DNA of 41,970 bases from Desulfobacteraceae bacterium (GCA_027068085.1 JAMOUQ010000024.1:1-41970); one strand, 5' to 3'. Shown: positions 17,986-28,958, numbered from the stretch's first letter. Notes: generated by a model not told the origin, from the letters alone. Program-made: numbers and translations.

Positions 17986-18243
17986 TCACACGGTTTCTTT
18001 GACGTAGAGCATGCGCAGTTCATAGATGAGGTTCTTGAGCATGTTCTCCTCGTCAGAGGTAAGGTTACCCCTTGTCTTTTCCTCCAGCATGGCCAGGATA
18101 TCGATGGTCTGCTTGGCCAGGGGCAGGTTCTTGCTCTTTTGCCCGCTGGCAGGGTCCTCCATCAGGCCCAGCTGAACCAGGGCCGAAGAATTCAGGGACA
18201 GGATGAATGTTGAAAAATCTATTTCCGGCAACCGGCATTCCAT
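17986..18243 (-). CDS. DUF1844 family protein
   Basis: A small cytoplasmic protein of 85 residues matching the pattern of the DUF1844 family: PEIDFSTFILSLNSSALVQ near the start and AKQTIDILAMLEEKTRGN in the middle. Its function is unknown. The ATG at 18243 has a perfect AAGGAGG seven bases upstream, so the longer frame is not used. It sits between serA and ispE on the minus strand, 47 bp after serA and just touching ispE. The sequence is predicted to be mostly helical with no membrane segment. Confidence 0.88.
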   Translation of the reverse strand: MECRLPEIDFSTFILSLNSSALVQLGLMEDPASGQKSKNLPLAKQTIDILAMLEEKTRGNLTSDEENMLKNLIYELRMLYVKETV

Positions 18244-18290
18244 TGTGGACCTCCTTTTTCCGGGCACAGTCCCGGTTATGGCCGCGGGTC

Positions 18291-19871
18291 TTAAAATTCA
18301 AGCGGAATCACAGACTTGACGGTCCGCAGTCCCCGCAATTCCTCTATCACCTCTTCGGGTATGGGCGTATCGGTGGTCAGGAAGATAATGTTGCGGTCGC
18401 CTTCTTCTTCCTGGCCCACCTGCATCCGGCCTATGTTGAGATTGTGCCTGCCCAGGGTGGTCCCGATTTCACCGATGGAACCGGGAACATCGTGGTTGTG
18501 GATCAGGGCCATGTGGCCCGAAGGTATCATCTCCAGCCGGAACTTGTTGATCTTGACGATCCGTGGGTCCTGTTTGCCGAACAAGGTTCCGGAAACCACG
18601 TTTTCCATCTCGGTGGTAATCACCCGGGCCGTAACCAGGTTGAGGTAATCTTCCGTTCCGGCACTGGCCGATTCGGAAATCTTGATGCCCCTTTCCTTGG
18701 CCAGGACCTGGGCGTTTACGAAATTTACCACGTCCTTGACCATGGGTGTAAGCAGCCCCTTGACCAGGGCGGTGGTAACCGGCGAAAGGTCCAGCCCCTG
18801 GAAATCGCCGTTGTATTCCACCACCACTTCCTTGGGCGGGCCCTGGATCATCTGGGCCTGGAGGCATCCCATCTGTTCGGCAAGGGTCAGGTACGGCCCG
18901 ATCTTCTTGAGCAGATCGCCGGTCACGGACGGCACGTTGACGGCGTTTACTATGGTGCCGTTCTTGAGATAGTCGATTATCTGCTCTGCCACCATCACAG
19001 CCACGTTGGTCTGGGCTTCCAGGGTGGAGGCTCCCAGGTGGGGTGTGCAGATCACCCTTTCCAGCTCGAGCAGGGGAATCTTTCCCGGAGGCTCGTTGGC
19101 AAAAACGTCCAGGGCGGCCCCGGCCACCTTGCCCGAGACGATGGCTTCGTACAGATCGTCTTCCACCACGATCCCGCCCCGGGCGCAGTTGATCAGCATG
19201 ACCCCGTCTTTCATCTTGGCAAAGGCCTCCTTGTCGATCAGGCCGGAGGTGCTCTTCATCTTGGGCACGTGGATGGTGATATAGTCCGAACGGCTCAGCA
19301 GCTGGTCGAAAGTCACGCTTTCAAAACCGGCCTTTTCCACGTTCTCCGGGGTAACGAACGGATCGTGGACGATCACCTGCATCTTCAACCCCCTGGCCCG
19401 GTCGGCGACTATGGAGCCGATCTTGCCAAACCCGATTATGCCCAGGGTCTTGTTATAGACCTCCCGTCCCTGGAGTTTCTTCTTGTCCCAGCGACCGGCC
19501 TTGAGAGACATGGTGCCGGCCGGAATATTGCGGGTCAGGGCCAGCATCATGGCGATGGCATGTTCCGCCGTGGTCACCACGTTGCCGGTGGGGGTGTTCA
19601 TAACCACGATTCCCCGTTTCGTGGCGGCCGGAATATCCACGTTGTCCAGACCGATTCCGGCCCGGCCGATGACCTTCAGATTGCCGGCCGCCTCCAGCAG
19701 ATCCTCGGTGACCTTGGTGGCGCTGCGGATTACAAGGGCGTGGTAATCGCCTATCTTCTCCTTCAACTGCTCCGGAGAAAGCCCGGTATCCACGTCCACT
19801 TCGATTCCCCCGGCCTGATTAAACAAGTCTACGCCGACCTGTCCGATGTTGTCGCTGATCAATACCCTCAT
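18291..19871 (-). CDS. serA: D-3-phosphoglycerate dehydrogenase (long form with ACT domain)
   Basis: SerA oxidises 3-phosphoglycerate with NAD+, the first committed step of serine synthesis. The 526-residue length is the long form: substrate/NAD domains (about 1-315), an intervening ASB domain (about 320-450) and a C-terminal ACT domain (about 455-526; LIHNHDVPGSIGEIGTTLG). The NAD loop GFGKIGSIVADRA and the catalytic His in TPHLGAST are present. The ACT domain usually mediates inhibition by serine. I chose the ATG at 19871, preceded by AGAGG. A promoter and an attenuator-like hairpin lie upstream, so expression may be controlled in the leader as well. Confidence 0.96.
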   Translation of the reverse strand: MRVLISDNIGQVGVDLFNQAGGIEVDVDTGLSPEQLKEKIGDYHALVIRSATKVTEDLLEAAGNLKVIGRAGIGLDNVDIPAATKRGIVVMNTPTGNVVTTAEHAIAMMLALTRNIPAGTMSLKAGRWDKKKLQGREVYNKTLGIIGFGKIGSIVADRARGLKMQVIVHDPFVTPENVEKAGFESVTFDQLLSRSDYITIHVPKMKSTSGLIDKEAFAKMKDGVMLINCARGGIVVEDDLYEAIVSGKVAGAALDVFANEPPGKIPLLELERVICTPHLGASTLEAQTNVAVMVAEQIIDYLKNGTIVNAVNVPSVTGDLLKKIGPYLTLAEQMGCLQAQMIQGPPKEVVVEYNGDFQGLDLSPVTTALVKGLLTPMVKDVVNFVNAQVLAKERGIKISESASAGTEDYLNLVTARVITTEMENVVSGTLFGKQDPRIVKINKFRLEMIPSGHMALIHNHDVPGSIGEIGTTLGRHNLNIGRMQVGQEEEGDRNIIFLTTDTPIPEEVIEELRGLRTVKSVIPLEF

Positions 19872-19906
19872 GGCGTTCACCTCTTTGAACAAAATGTAAA
19901 CAAGTC

Positions 19907-19939
19907 AAAAATCCGCCGGCCGAAGCAATGGCCGGGCGG
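19907..19939 (-). terminator. Terminator-like hairpin in the serA leader (candidate attenuator)
   Basis: On the minus strand CCGCCCGGCC and GGCCGGCGG pair with one bulge around an 8-base loop, followed by ATTTTT. It lies 36 bp before the serA ATG and downstream of a good promoter (20065-20093). It cannot be the dnaK terminator, which is at 20264-20295. A CGGCGGG just upstream (19941-19947) could pair with the 5' half of this stem, an arrangement suited to attenuation. Confidence 0.55.
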
Positions 19940-20064
19940 ACCCGCCGTTTCCAAACAGGCGTTTCCCCTCAACTGATGTTTTCGCAATTCCGGTCAGCAG
20001 ACAGGCGGCCAGAATCGATCCAATGACTTGCCTGGAGCAGGATCGGCCCATTGCGGATCGCGCA

Positions 20065-20093
20065 ATATTAAATAAATTCAGGCCGCGATTCAA
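20065..20093 (-). promoter_or_regulatory. Sigma-70-type promoter for serA
   Basis: On the minus strand TTGAAT (-35) and TAATAT (-10) are separated by exactly 17 bases. Transcription would start near 20058, giving a leader of about 185 bases before serA. The rest of the gap to dnaK (up to 20263) shows no gene that I can support. Confidence 0.65.
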
Positions 20094-20263
20094 CCCTAAA
20101 GTAGCCCCGGCGATCGCTTTCCGGCTCCGGATTTCTCCCCGCCGGCCGCATGCACCACCGCCGGGGCCATCTTCGGGCCGACCCGGGAACGATCCCACCG
20201 GCAGGACAGAAAACCCGGCCCCGGGAAAAAAATACGCCGGACGGCCGGAAAGCCCGACAACAT

Positions 20264-20295
20264 AAAAAAACCCCCGGAACTCCGAGTTCCGGGGG
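20264..20295 (-). terminator. Rho-independent terminator of grpE-dnaK
   Basis: On the minus strand an 11-bp perfect stem (CCCCCGGAACT with AGTTCCGGGGG, 3-base loop) is followed by seven T residues. It lies 35 bp beyond the dnaK stop. Confidence 0.95.
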
Positions 20296-20330
20296 TTTTC
20301 AATCAGACGTCTTCCGGATATTACTTCCGG

Positions 20331-22271
20331 TTACTTGTCGTCGCCCTTTACTTCTTCAAAGTCGGCGTCTACCACGTCGTCGTCGTCTCCGCCGCCGCCC
20401 GCCTGGGACTGTCCGGCGCCCGCCTGCTGGCCGGCGGCAGCTTCCGGACCGCCCTGTCCGCTGGCCGATGCCTGCTGATACATGGCCTCTGCCAGCTTGT
20501 GGGAAGTCTGTGTCAGCTCGTCGCTGAGGCGGCGTATCTCGGCCGCATCGTCACCTTCCATGGCGGTTTTGAGGGCCTTGATGGCGGCCTCCACCTTGCT
20601 GCGGGTATCGGCATCGACCTTGTCTCCCAGTTCCTTGAGGGACTTTTCGGTCGAGTAGATCAGGGCATCGGCGTGGTTGCGTGCTTCCACCAGCTCTTTC
20701 TTCTTGCGGTCTTCCTCGGCATGCAGCTCGGCCTCCTTGATGGCCTTGTCTATCTCTTCCTTGCTCAGACCGCTGGAAGCGGTGATGCGGATGGACTGTT
20801 CCTTGCCGGTGGCCTTGTCCTTGGCCGAAACGTTGACGATACCGTTGGCATCTATATCGAAGGTAACCTCGATCTGGGGAACGCCCCGCGGAGCCGGAGG
20901 AATTCCCACCAGCTCGAAGCGCCCCAGGGTCTTGTTGTCGGCCGCCATCTCCCGTTCTCCCTGCAGCACGTGGATCGAAACCGCCGGCTGGTTGTCGGCC
21001 GCCGTGGAAAAGATCTGGCTCTTGCGGGTGGGGATGGTGGTGTTCTTTTCGATCAGCTTGGTCATAACCCCGCCCATGGTTTCGATGCCCAGAGAAAGCG
21101 GAGTGACATCCAGCAACAGAACGTCCTTTACATCGCCCTGGAGCACGCCGGCCTGGATGGCCGCACCGATGGCCACCACCTCGTCGGGGTTGACGCTCTT
21201 GTTGGGCTCTTTGCCGAAGATCTTCTTCACCCGTTCCTGGACCGCCGGCATGCGGGTCATGCCGCCCACCAGGATGACCTCGTTGATGTCAGAGGCAGAA
21301 AGTCCGGCGTCTTTCAGGGCCGTGTAACAGGGGCCTTCCAGCTTGTCCAGCAGATCGGCCACCAGCGATTCCAGCTTGGCCCTGGTGATCTTGATGTTGA
21401 GATGCTTGGGACCGCTGGCATCGGCCGTGATAAACGGCAGGTTGACCTCGGTCTCCTTGGAGGTCGAAAGCTCCATCTTGGCCTTTTCGGCGGCCTCTTT
21501 GAGGCGCTGGAGGGCCATCTTGTCGTTGCGCAGGTCGATTCCCTGGTCCTTGCGGAACTCGTCGGCCAGGTAGTCTATCAGGCGCAGGTCGAAATCCTCG
21601 CCGCCCAGGTGGGTGTCACCGTTGGTGGCCTTGACCTCGAAGACGCCTTCTCCGATTTCCAGGATGGATATGTCGAAGGTGCCGCCGCCAAGGTCGAAAA
21701 CGGCGATCTTTTCCTCGCTCCGCTTGTCGAGACCGTAGGCCAGGGCCGCCGCGGTGGGCTCGTTGATGATCCGCAGCACGTTCAGACCGGCGATCCGGCC
21801 GGCGTCCTTGGTCGCCTGGCGCTGGCTGTCATCGAAATAGGCCGGCACGGTGATGACCGCGTCGGTCACCTTTTCGCCGAGATACTCCTCGGCCGTCTGC
21901 TTGAGATGGGAAAGGATATAGGAAGAGATCTCGGCCGGGCTGAGGAGTTTGCCGCGCAAATTGATACGCACGTCTCCGTTTTCGGCCCGTTCGATCTTGT
22001 ACGGCAGAATCTTGATATCCTGCTGGACCTCGGGTGAATCGAATTTCCGTCCGATCAGACGTTTTACGCCGAAAACCGTGTTCTCGGGGTTGGTTATGGC
22101 CTGGCGCTTGGCTATCTGGCCCACCAGCCTTTCACCTTTCTCGGTAACGGCAACGATAGAAGGTGTGGTACGCCCGCCCTCGGGGTTGGTGATTACTTTC
22201 GGTTTCCCGCCTTCCATTACAGCAACACAGGAATTGGTGGTTCCCAGGTCGATTCCGATTATCTTGCTCAT
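20331..22271 (-). CDS. dnaK: Chaperone DnaK (Hsp70)
   Basis: ATP-dependent chaperone that binds exposed hydrophobic peptides. The 646-residue length is normal. The nucleotide domain begins [18 protein letters not shown], with [15 protein letters not shown] and [13 protein letters not shown]. The substrate-binding domain follows at about 385-540, then the helical lid and an acidic tail ending in [25 protein letters not shown] precedes the ATG. grpE lies 34 bp upstream in the same unit. dnaJ is not in the window, since serA follows after a terminator. Confidence 0.99.
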   Translation of the reverse strand: MSKIIGIDLGTTNSCVAVMEGGKPKVITNPEGGRTTPSIVAVTEKGERLVGQIAKRQAITNPENTVFGVKRLIGRKFDSPEVQQDIKILPYKIERAENGDVRINLRGKLLSPAEISSYILSHLKQTAEEYLGEKVTDAVITVPAYFDDSQRQATKDAGRIAGLNVLRIINEPTAAALAYGLDKRSEEKIAVFDLGGGTFDISILEIGEGVFEVKATNGDTHLGGEDFDLRLIDYLADEFRKDQGIDLRNDKMALQRLKEAAEKAKMELSTSKETEVNLPFITADASGPKHLNIKITRAKLESLVADLLDKLEGPCYTALKDAGLSASDINEVILVGGMTRMPAVQERVKKIFGKEPNKSVNPDEVVAIGAAIQAGVLQGDVKDVLLLDVTPLSLGIETMGGVMTKLIEKNTTIPTRKSQIFSTAADNQPAVSIHVLQGEREMAADNKTLGRFELVGIPPAPRGVPQIEVTFDIDANGIVNVSAKDKATGKEQSIRITASSGLSKEEIDKAIKEAELHAEEDRKKKELVEARNHADALIYSTEKSLKELGDKVDADTRSKVEAAIKALKTAMEGDDAAEIRRLSDELTQTSHKLAEAMYQQASASGQGGPEAAAGQQAGAGQSQAGGGGDDDDVVDADFEEVKGDDK

Positions 22272-22305
22272 TTGTTTTCCTCCTTAGACAAATGCTGATT
22301 CATCA

Positions 22306-22974
22306 TTATTTAATATCAATATGGCCTTTCCCTCCGGCGGATGCCCCTTGCTGCGAGCCGCCCTTGGACACCACCACCAGTGCGGGTCTCAGAAGACGAT
22401 CGTGGATGACGTAACCTTTCTGCAGCTCCCTGATGACGGTGTTGGGCGGATGATCATCAGACTCCTCCTGCATCATGGCCTGATGGTAGTTGGGATCGAA
22501 AGGCTTGCCCAAAGCCTCGATCGGCTGCACCTGAAAGCGTTCGAGGATCTTGCGGACCCCGTTCAGCGTCAGGTCGATACCCTCTATCAGGGCGCTGTCT
22601 GCCGAGTTGTTGTCCCGGGCGGCCTCGATGGCCCGCTCCAGGTTGTCCACCACGCTCAGCAGTTCTTTCAGCAGGTTTTCATTGGCAAACTTGCGGAGAT
22701 CTTCCATCTGCCGGTCGGCCCGCTTCTTGTAATTGTCGAACTCGGCAGATACCCGCAGCAGCCGGTCGTAGTTTTCCCGGGCCTGCCGGTGCGCATTTTC
22801 AAGATCCTGCTTCAGCTCGTCGACCGAGCCGTATTCCCGTCTGCCGGAAGCCCCGGTACCGGCTTTTGCGGAAGCATTTCCGTCTTCAGCCCGGACGCCG
22901 GTTTGGTTCCGCGCCTTTCCCAGTTCTGTTTCCTGTTGAGCCGATTTCACTTTCACTTCGTTTTTCGAACTCAT
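22306..22974 (-). CDS. grpE: Nucleotide exchange factor GrpE
   Basis: GrpE releases ADP from DnaK. The 222-residue protein has a low-complexity charged N-terminus (about 1-50), the long coiled-coil helix (about 50-130, with FDNYKKRADRQ), and the C-terminal beta domain ending in VIRELQKGYVIHDRLLRPA, the family signature. AAGGAG lies upstream of the ATG. hrcA is absent upstream; the preceding element is the SRP RNA. No CIRCE operator is visible in the leader. Confidence 0.97.
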   Translation of the reverse strand: MSSKNEVKVKSAQQETELGKARNQTGVRAEDGNASAKAGTGASGRREYGSVDELKQDLENAHRQARENYDRLLRVSAEFDNYKKRADRQMEDLRKFANENLLKELLSVVDNLERAIEAARDNNSADSALIEGIDLTLNGVRKILERFQVQPIEALGKPFDPNYHQAMMQEESDDHPPNTVIRELQKGYVIHDRLLRPALVVVSKGGSQQGASAGGKGHIDIK

Positions 22975-23092
22975 CTGCCTTCAGCTCCTTGATGCTGGCT
23001 TGATTTCCACCGAAGGGGGCAAACAAATAGGAACGATTCTCAATAAAATACCTGAATCGTTAACAAAGCCGTCGTAGGCGAAAGTCGTAAAA

Positions 23093-23120
23093 AAAATAAG
23101 ACGCTCAGGGTTGTTGTCAA
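23093..23120 (-). promoter_or_regulatory. Candidate promoter for grpE-dnaK
   Basis: On the minus strand TTGACA (-35) and TATTTT (-10) are 16 bases apart, giving a leader of about 110 bases before grpE. It looks like a housekeeping promoter. I see no sigma-32-like or CIRCE sequence nearby. Confidence 0.5.
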
Positions 23121-23184
23121 GTCCGGTTGTCGAGTATAAGGCAAAAGGAGGAAGAAATCTTGAAGCCTGAGACAAAAGGAAGCT

Positions 23185-23428
23185 GGTTGTGCACCCCCCA
23201 TCGAGCGCGGCAGACAGAAGAGACCGTCCTTTGGCCGGGATCGACCACGACACAGACCGCATCACTTATCGCTGCTTCCTTCCGGACCTGACGAGGTTCG
23301 TGACCGTCTGTTGCGCGGCGGCCGGCCCGGACGGACTCTAGGTCCGCCGCAGCCCTCCGGGGGGGATTCAGCCCCGCATAAGCGGATTTCGGGTACAGGG
23401 CACCGCTAACTCCCCGCCTAGCACAACC
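23185..23428 (-). ncRNA. ffs: Signal recognition particle RNA, large bacterial type with Alu domain
   Basis: The minus strand carries the SRP core GTCAGGTCCGGAAGGAAGCA (the SRP54/Ffh-binding helix 8 with its GGAA tetraloop). Upstream, the 5' part GTGCTAGGCGGGGAG...AGCGGTGCCCTGTACC matches the Alu domain of the Bacillus-type large SRP RNA. The ends pair: GGTTGTG at the 5' end with CACAACC at the 3' end. This gives a molecule of about 244 bases, not the roughly 110-base 4.5S form. The ends were set from this pairing and from the promoter and may be off by a few bases. It is divergent from tilS. Confidence 0.9.
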
Positions 23429-23434
23429 GGACAG

Positions 23435-23463
23435 TCAATACCCTGTCCCTTTCAATTTTGCAA
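23435..23463 (-). promoter_or_regulatory. Promoter of the SRP RNA gene
   Basis: On the minus strand TTGCAA (-35) and TATTGA (-10) are 17 bases apart. The predicted first base falls at the GGTTGTGC that opens the SRP RNA, so promoter and RNA end support one another. Confidence 0.6.
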
Positions 23464-23485
23464 GGCCAAAGGCCGGCGGCCGGCG

Positions 23486-23512
23486 TTGACTTTGGCCCCG
23501 GCGTGGTATAGC
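23486..23512 (+). promoter_or_regulatory. Candidate promoter for tilS
   Basis: TTGACT and TATAGC are 15 bases apart, a short but usable spacing. The start point would be near 23519, about 19 bases before the chosen tilS ATG. Confidence 0.4.
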
Positions 23513-23537
23513 TTGGTGCCGTCAAAAAAGAAATCCG

Positions 23538-25082
23538 ATGCTGCAAGCGATAAAACCGGAAGGCGTTGCAAATACCAAGCGTCTTCTTCCACCCCTGTTT
23601 TACTCCAAAGGGATACGATTCCGGAAAGTGGCTGCCAAGTCTATTTCCCATGTAGAACGGATCAGGGCCAAAGTCGAGCGAACCATCGGCGCCGACTCCA
23701 TGCTCGAGCCCGGACACAGGGTTCTGGTGGCGGTATCGGCCGGTCCCGACTCGGTGGTGCTGCTCCACATGCTGCTGGAGGCGGCTCCGGCCATGGACCT
23801 TGAGCTTGCCGTGGCCCATCTCAACCACTGCCTGCGCGGCAGCCAGTCCGATGCCGATGAAGACTTCGTGCGCCGCCTGGCTGCAGATGCCGGGCTGAAG
23901 TTCTATTGCCGAAAGCAAAACGTGGCCGGTCTTAAAAAAATCTCCGGCCTGTCCCTGGAGGCGGCCGGCCGCCAGGCCCGTTACGCCTTCCTGGAAGAGG
24001 TGGCCGAAAAAAACGGGTTTGACAGGATCGCCCTGGGCCACCAGGCCGATGACAACGCCGAACAGCTGTTGCTGCACCTGCTGCGTGGAAGCGGCCCGGC
24101 CGGCCTGGCCGGCATTCCGCCGGTCCGGGGCCGGCTGATCCGTCCCCTGATAGACCTGACACGCTCTGAAATCATGACCTGGGCTGAATTTCACGGGCTG
24201 GAATACCGCCGGGATGCCAGCAACGACGATCTCCGGTTCACCCGCAACCGCGTCCGGCACCGGCTGCTGCCGATGCTGGAAAAGGAGTTCAATCCCAATG
24301 CCAGAGCCGTTTTGCACCGTACCGCCCGCTTGCTGCGCCAGGAACAGCAATGGCTGGGAGCGCTCGACGCCCGCTGGGCGGAAAAAGTCGCCGTTGCCCG
24401 CCGGCCCGGAGCCATCGACATCGAGGCCGCAGCCCTCAACTGCATGCCGCCGGCCCAGGCGCGAAGGGTGCTGCGTCACCTGGCGGGCGAACTTATGGGA
24501 TACCTGCGCGGTTTTACTTCCGTTCACATAGAGGCCCTGCTTGCCCTGTGCGCTCCGGACAAAGAAGGCAGGCAGCTGCATCTGCCCCTGGGAATCAGGG
24601 CCCGGCGGGACGGGCCGCTGCTCAGGATAAGCTTCCGGCAGGATGAACCGGCAAAACCGACGGCAGAGCCCTGGTCCCTGGCGGTCATGCCTGAAGCCGG
24701 CCGGCCCCTGCAGGTCGATCTGCCCGGCGGCGGCCGGCTGGAAATCCGGATCATGGCTCCGGGTCCTGAAACTTTCCGGCAGGTTACCGGACACCATGAA
24801 GCCTGTTTTGACATGGACAGGCTGGTCATGCCGCTTACCGTGCGCAATTTCAGGAAGGGAGACCGGATCAGGCCCTTCGGCCTGGACGGTTCCCAGAAAC
24901 TCAAAAAACTGTTCATCGACCGCAAGATCCCGCGCCGACAACGCTCCGGCATTCCCCTGGTGGTATCGGGGGATCGGATAATCTGGGCCGCCGGCATCCG
25001 CCGGGCAGCGCATGCTCCCGTGACCGGAAACACCAGGCGCATCCTCCACCTGAGGTACCGTGAGCCGGCTGCCTGCAAATAG
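23538..25082 (+). CDS. tilS: tRNA(Ile)-lysidine synthase
   Basis: TilS attaches lysine to the wobble cytidine of tRNA-Ile(CAU), letting it read AUA. The N-terminal PP-loop ATPase motif is SAGPDS (67-72), where most family members have SGGxDS; the Gly-to-Ala change is notable. LGHQADDNAEQLLLHLLRG, the tRNA-contact region, is intact. The C-terminal TilS domain is present (RKGDRIRPFG, KLKKLFIDRKIPRRQR). The 514-residue length is at the long end. The ATG at 23538 lacks a clear ribosome binding site but fits the predicted transcription start; a downstream ATG or GTG may be used. ftsH follows, as in many bacteria. Confidence 0.93.
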   Translation: MLQAIKPEGVANTKRLLPPLFYSKGIRFRKVAAKSISHVERIRAKVERTIGADSMLEPGHRVLVAVSAGPDSVVLLHMLLEAAPAMDLELAVAHLNHCLRGSQSDADEDFVRRLAADAGLKFYCRKQNVAGLKKISGLSLEAAGRQARYAFLEEVAEKNGFDRIALGHQADDNAEQLLLHLLRGSGPAGLAGIPPVRGRLIRPLIDLTRSEIMTWAEFHGLEYRRDASNDDLRFTRNRVRHRLLPMLEKEFNPNARAVLHRTARLLRQEQQWLGALDARWAEKVAVARRPGAIDIEAAALNCMPPAQARRVLRHLAGELMGYLRGFTSVHIEALLALCAPDKEGRQLHLPLGIRARRDGPLLRISFRQDEPAKPTAEPWSLAVMPEAGRPLQVDLPGGGRLEIRIMAPGPETFRQVTGHHEACFDMDRLVMPLTVRNFRKGDRIRPFGLDGSQKLKKLFIDRKIPRRQRSGIPLVVSGDRIIWAAGIRRAAHAPVTGNTRRILHLRYREPAACK

Positions 25083-25174
25083 GCTTGCACCGCGGCCCCT
25101 GACGTTTTATGGTAGGCATTGCGGGGCCGTGGCAGATCGCGGCCTTGGAAACATTTTCCAGGAGGTAAAAATCG

Positions 25175-27138
<1,964 letters not shown>

Positions 27139-27142
<4 letters not shown>

Positions 27143-28047
27143 CCTGCCCGGACAAATTTCCAGGAAAAGCAGTCAAGATGAAATCTTATCTTCTCGAGTG
27201 GAACGACTTCCAACTGGCACTGGGACCTGCCACCGCGGTAATGGGAATCGTCAACGTGACCCCGGATTCCTTTTCCGACGGCGGCCGCTTTCTGCAAACC
27301 GATGCCGCCGTGGCCCACGGCCTCGCGCTGGTCGAGGCCGGAGCCCACATCCTGGACATCGGCGGCGAATCCACCCGGCCCTTTGCCGATCCCGTTCCCG
27401 AGCGGCAGGAACTGGAACGGGTGGTGCCGGTGATCGAGAAACTGGCCCCCCTGGTCAGTGTGCCCATATCCATCGACACCACCAAGGCCGCGGTGGCCGG
27501 GGCGGCCCTGAGGGCCGGCGCCTCCATGGTGAACGACATAAGCGCCCTGCGGATGAACCCGCAGATCGCCGGGGTGGCGGCGGCCGCGGGCGTCCCCCTG
27601 ATCCTGATGCACATGAAGGGAACTCCGCGGACCATGCAGGTCGATCCCGGCTATGACGACCTTTTCGGCGAGATCACCGCCTTTCTGGCAAAGGCCATGG
27701 AACAGGCCGTTGCCTCGGGGGTAAGGCGCGAACTGCTTGTGGTGGACCCGGGAATCGGGTTCGGCAAAACTTTTGCCCACAACCTGGAGATTCTCGGCCA
27801 CCTGGACCGGTTCCAGGCGCTGGACGCCCCCATCCTGGTGGGTCCCTCGCGCAAGGCCTTCGTGCGCGCTCTGGTCAAGGACAAGGATGCAGATGACATC
27901 CCGGCCGACCGGCCGGAAGTCATAAACGGCACCCTGGCCGCGGTGACCGCCGCCGTGCTCAACGGAGCCCACATTGTCAGGGTGCACGACGTGAAACAGG
28001 CCGCCGCCGCGGTGAAAGTGGCCGATGCCGTCCGGGCCGCCGGATAG
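27139..28047 (+). CDS. folP: Dihydropteroate synthase
   Basis: FolP condenses p-aminobenzoate with hydroxymethyldihydropterin diphosphate in folate synthesis. Both signatures are present: [15 protein letters not shown] and the DIGGEST pterin-binding loop, along with the PGIGFGKT and GPSRKAF blocks. The ATG at 27139 overlaps the ftsH stop (ATGA) and gives 302 residues. A second ATG at 27178 would give 289 residues, closer to the usual length, so the first 13 residues are uncertain. coaX follows after 21 bp. Confidence 0.96.
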
Positions 28048-28068
28048 AAAGCAGGAGAAAACAAAGTA

Positions 28069-28833
28069 ATGCTGCTGGTAATCGACGTGGGCAACACCAA
28101 CACGGTAATGGGCATCTACCGGGACGACAGGCTTGTCCGTGACTGGAGAATCCGCACCGAGCGCAACACCACCGAAGACGAATTCAACGTAATAGCCAGC
28201 AGCCTGTTTGCCGCCGGAAATATAGAGGCCGGCACCATAGATTCTACGGTGATCTCCTGCGTGGTTCCGCCCATGGTTTCGATTCTGGAATCTTTCTGCC
28301 GCAAGTACCTGGGCCACCGGCCCCTGTGGGTGGACGCCAGGTCCTACCGGGGCATGCCCATCTTGGTCCACAATCCCAACGAGGTGGGCGCCGACCGGAT
28401 CGTCAACTCGGTGGGTGCCTATCACCGTTACCGCCGCAGCCTGATAGTCATCGACTTCGGCACGGCCACCACCTTCGACGCCATCTCCCCGGAGGGCGCA
28501 TACCTGGGCGGGGCCATCAGCCCCGGCATATCGATTTCGGCCGAGGCCCTCTTTGCCCACGCCTCCAAGCTGCCGCGGGTGGAGCTTTCCAGCCCGCCGC
28601 GCCAGGTGGTGGGCAAAGACACCATATCTTCCATCCAGTCGGGAATCATCTTCGGCTATGCCGCCATGGTGGACGGCATGGTCCGGCGGATGAAGGCCGA
28701 GATGGGCACCGATCCCAAGGTTATCGCAACCGGCGGCCTGGCCCCCCTCATGCAGGATGTCTCGGACACCATCGAGGCCGTCGAACCCAACCTGACCCTG
28801 GAAGGATTAAGGATCATCAGCCTCAGCTTCTGA
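28069..28833 (+). CDS. coaX: Type III pantothenate kinase
   Basis: CoaX phosphorylates pantothenate, the first step of coenzyme A synthesis, and belongs to the ASKHA fold. The phosphate-binding motif DVGNTNT (6-12), the GADR motif (107-110, catalytic Asp109) and DFGTATT (129-135) are all intact. The 254-residue length is normal. AGGAG precedes the ATG. The stop codon lies at the left edge of a long inverted repeat whose first bases are the GA of the TGA. Confidence 0.97.
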   Translation: MLLVIDVGNTNTVMGIYRDDRLVRDWRIRTERNTTEDEFNVIASSLFAAGNIEAGTIDSTVISCVVPPMVSILESFCRKYLGHRPLWVDARSYRGMPILVHNPNEVGADRIVNSVGAYHRYRRSLIVIDFGTATTFDAISPEGAYLGGAISPGISISAEALFAHASKLPRVELSSPPRQVVGKDTISSIQSGIIFGYAAMVDGMVRRMKAEMGTDPKVIATGGLAPLMQDVSDTIEAVEPNLTLEGLRIISLSF

Positions 28834-28958
28834 TGGCTTTGCAAATAGCCCGGTATCTTCGTTGCGCGACGTACCGTTGTGACTGCGACGTACTGCAAAG
28901 TACGCCTCGTCACACGGAACTTGCGGCGCCTCGATTCCGGACTCTTTGCAAAGCCATC
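28832..28958. repeat. Long imperfect palindrome (REP/MITE-like element)
   Basis: A 127-bp segment is bounded by a perfect 14-bp inverted repeat, GATGGCTTTGCAAA at 28832-28845 and its complement at 28945-28958. Inside are further nested matches, including CCG-TTGTGAC with GTCACACGG and a tight hairpin GACGTACT-GCAA-AGTACGCC. The element begins within the coaX stop codon and no reading frame of note lies inside it. Its form fits a mobile palindromic repeat present in many copies per genome; no second copy is in this window. It could also fold as a bidirectional terminator-like structure between coaX and the convergent gene at 29075. The rest of the gap, to 29074, shows nothing I can support. 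Confidence 0.75.

Noticed and set aside
19905-20051. 48-codon minus-strand frame in the serA leader with a lipobox-like LAAC
   Set aside because: No ribosome binding site, it begins within a few bases of the predicted transcript start, and it ends in the T-run of the hairpin. More likely structured leader RNA, though a leader peptide cannot be excluded.
25083-25174. Inverted GCGGCCCC/GGGGCCG pair between tilS and ftsH
   Set aside because: Stem is short with a long loop and no T-run; I cannot support a function.
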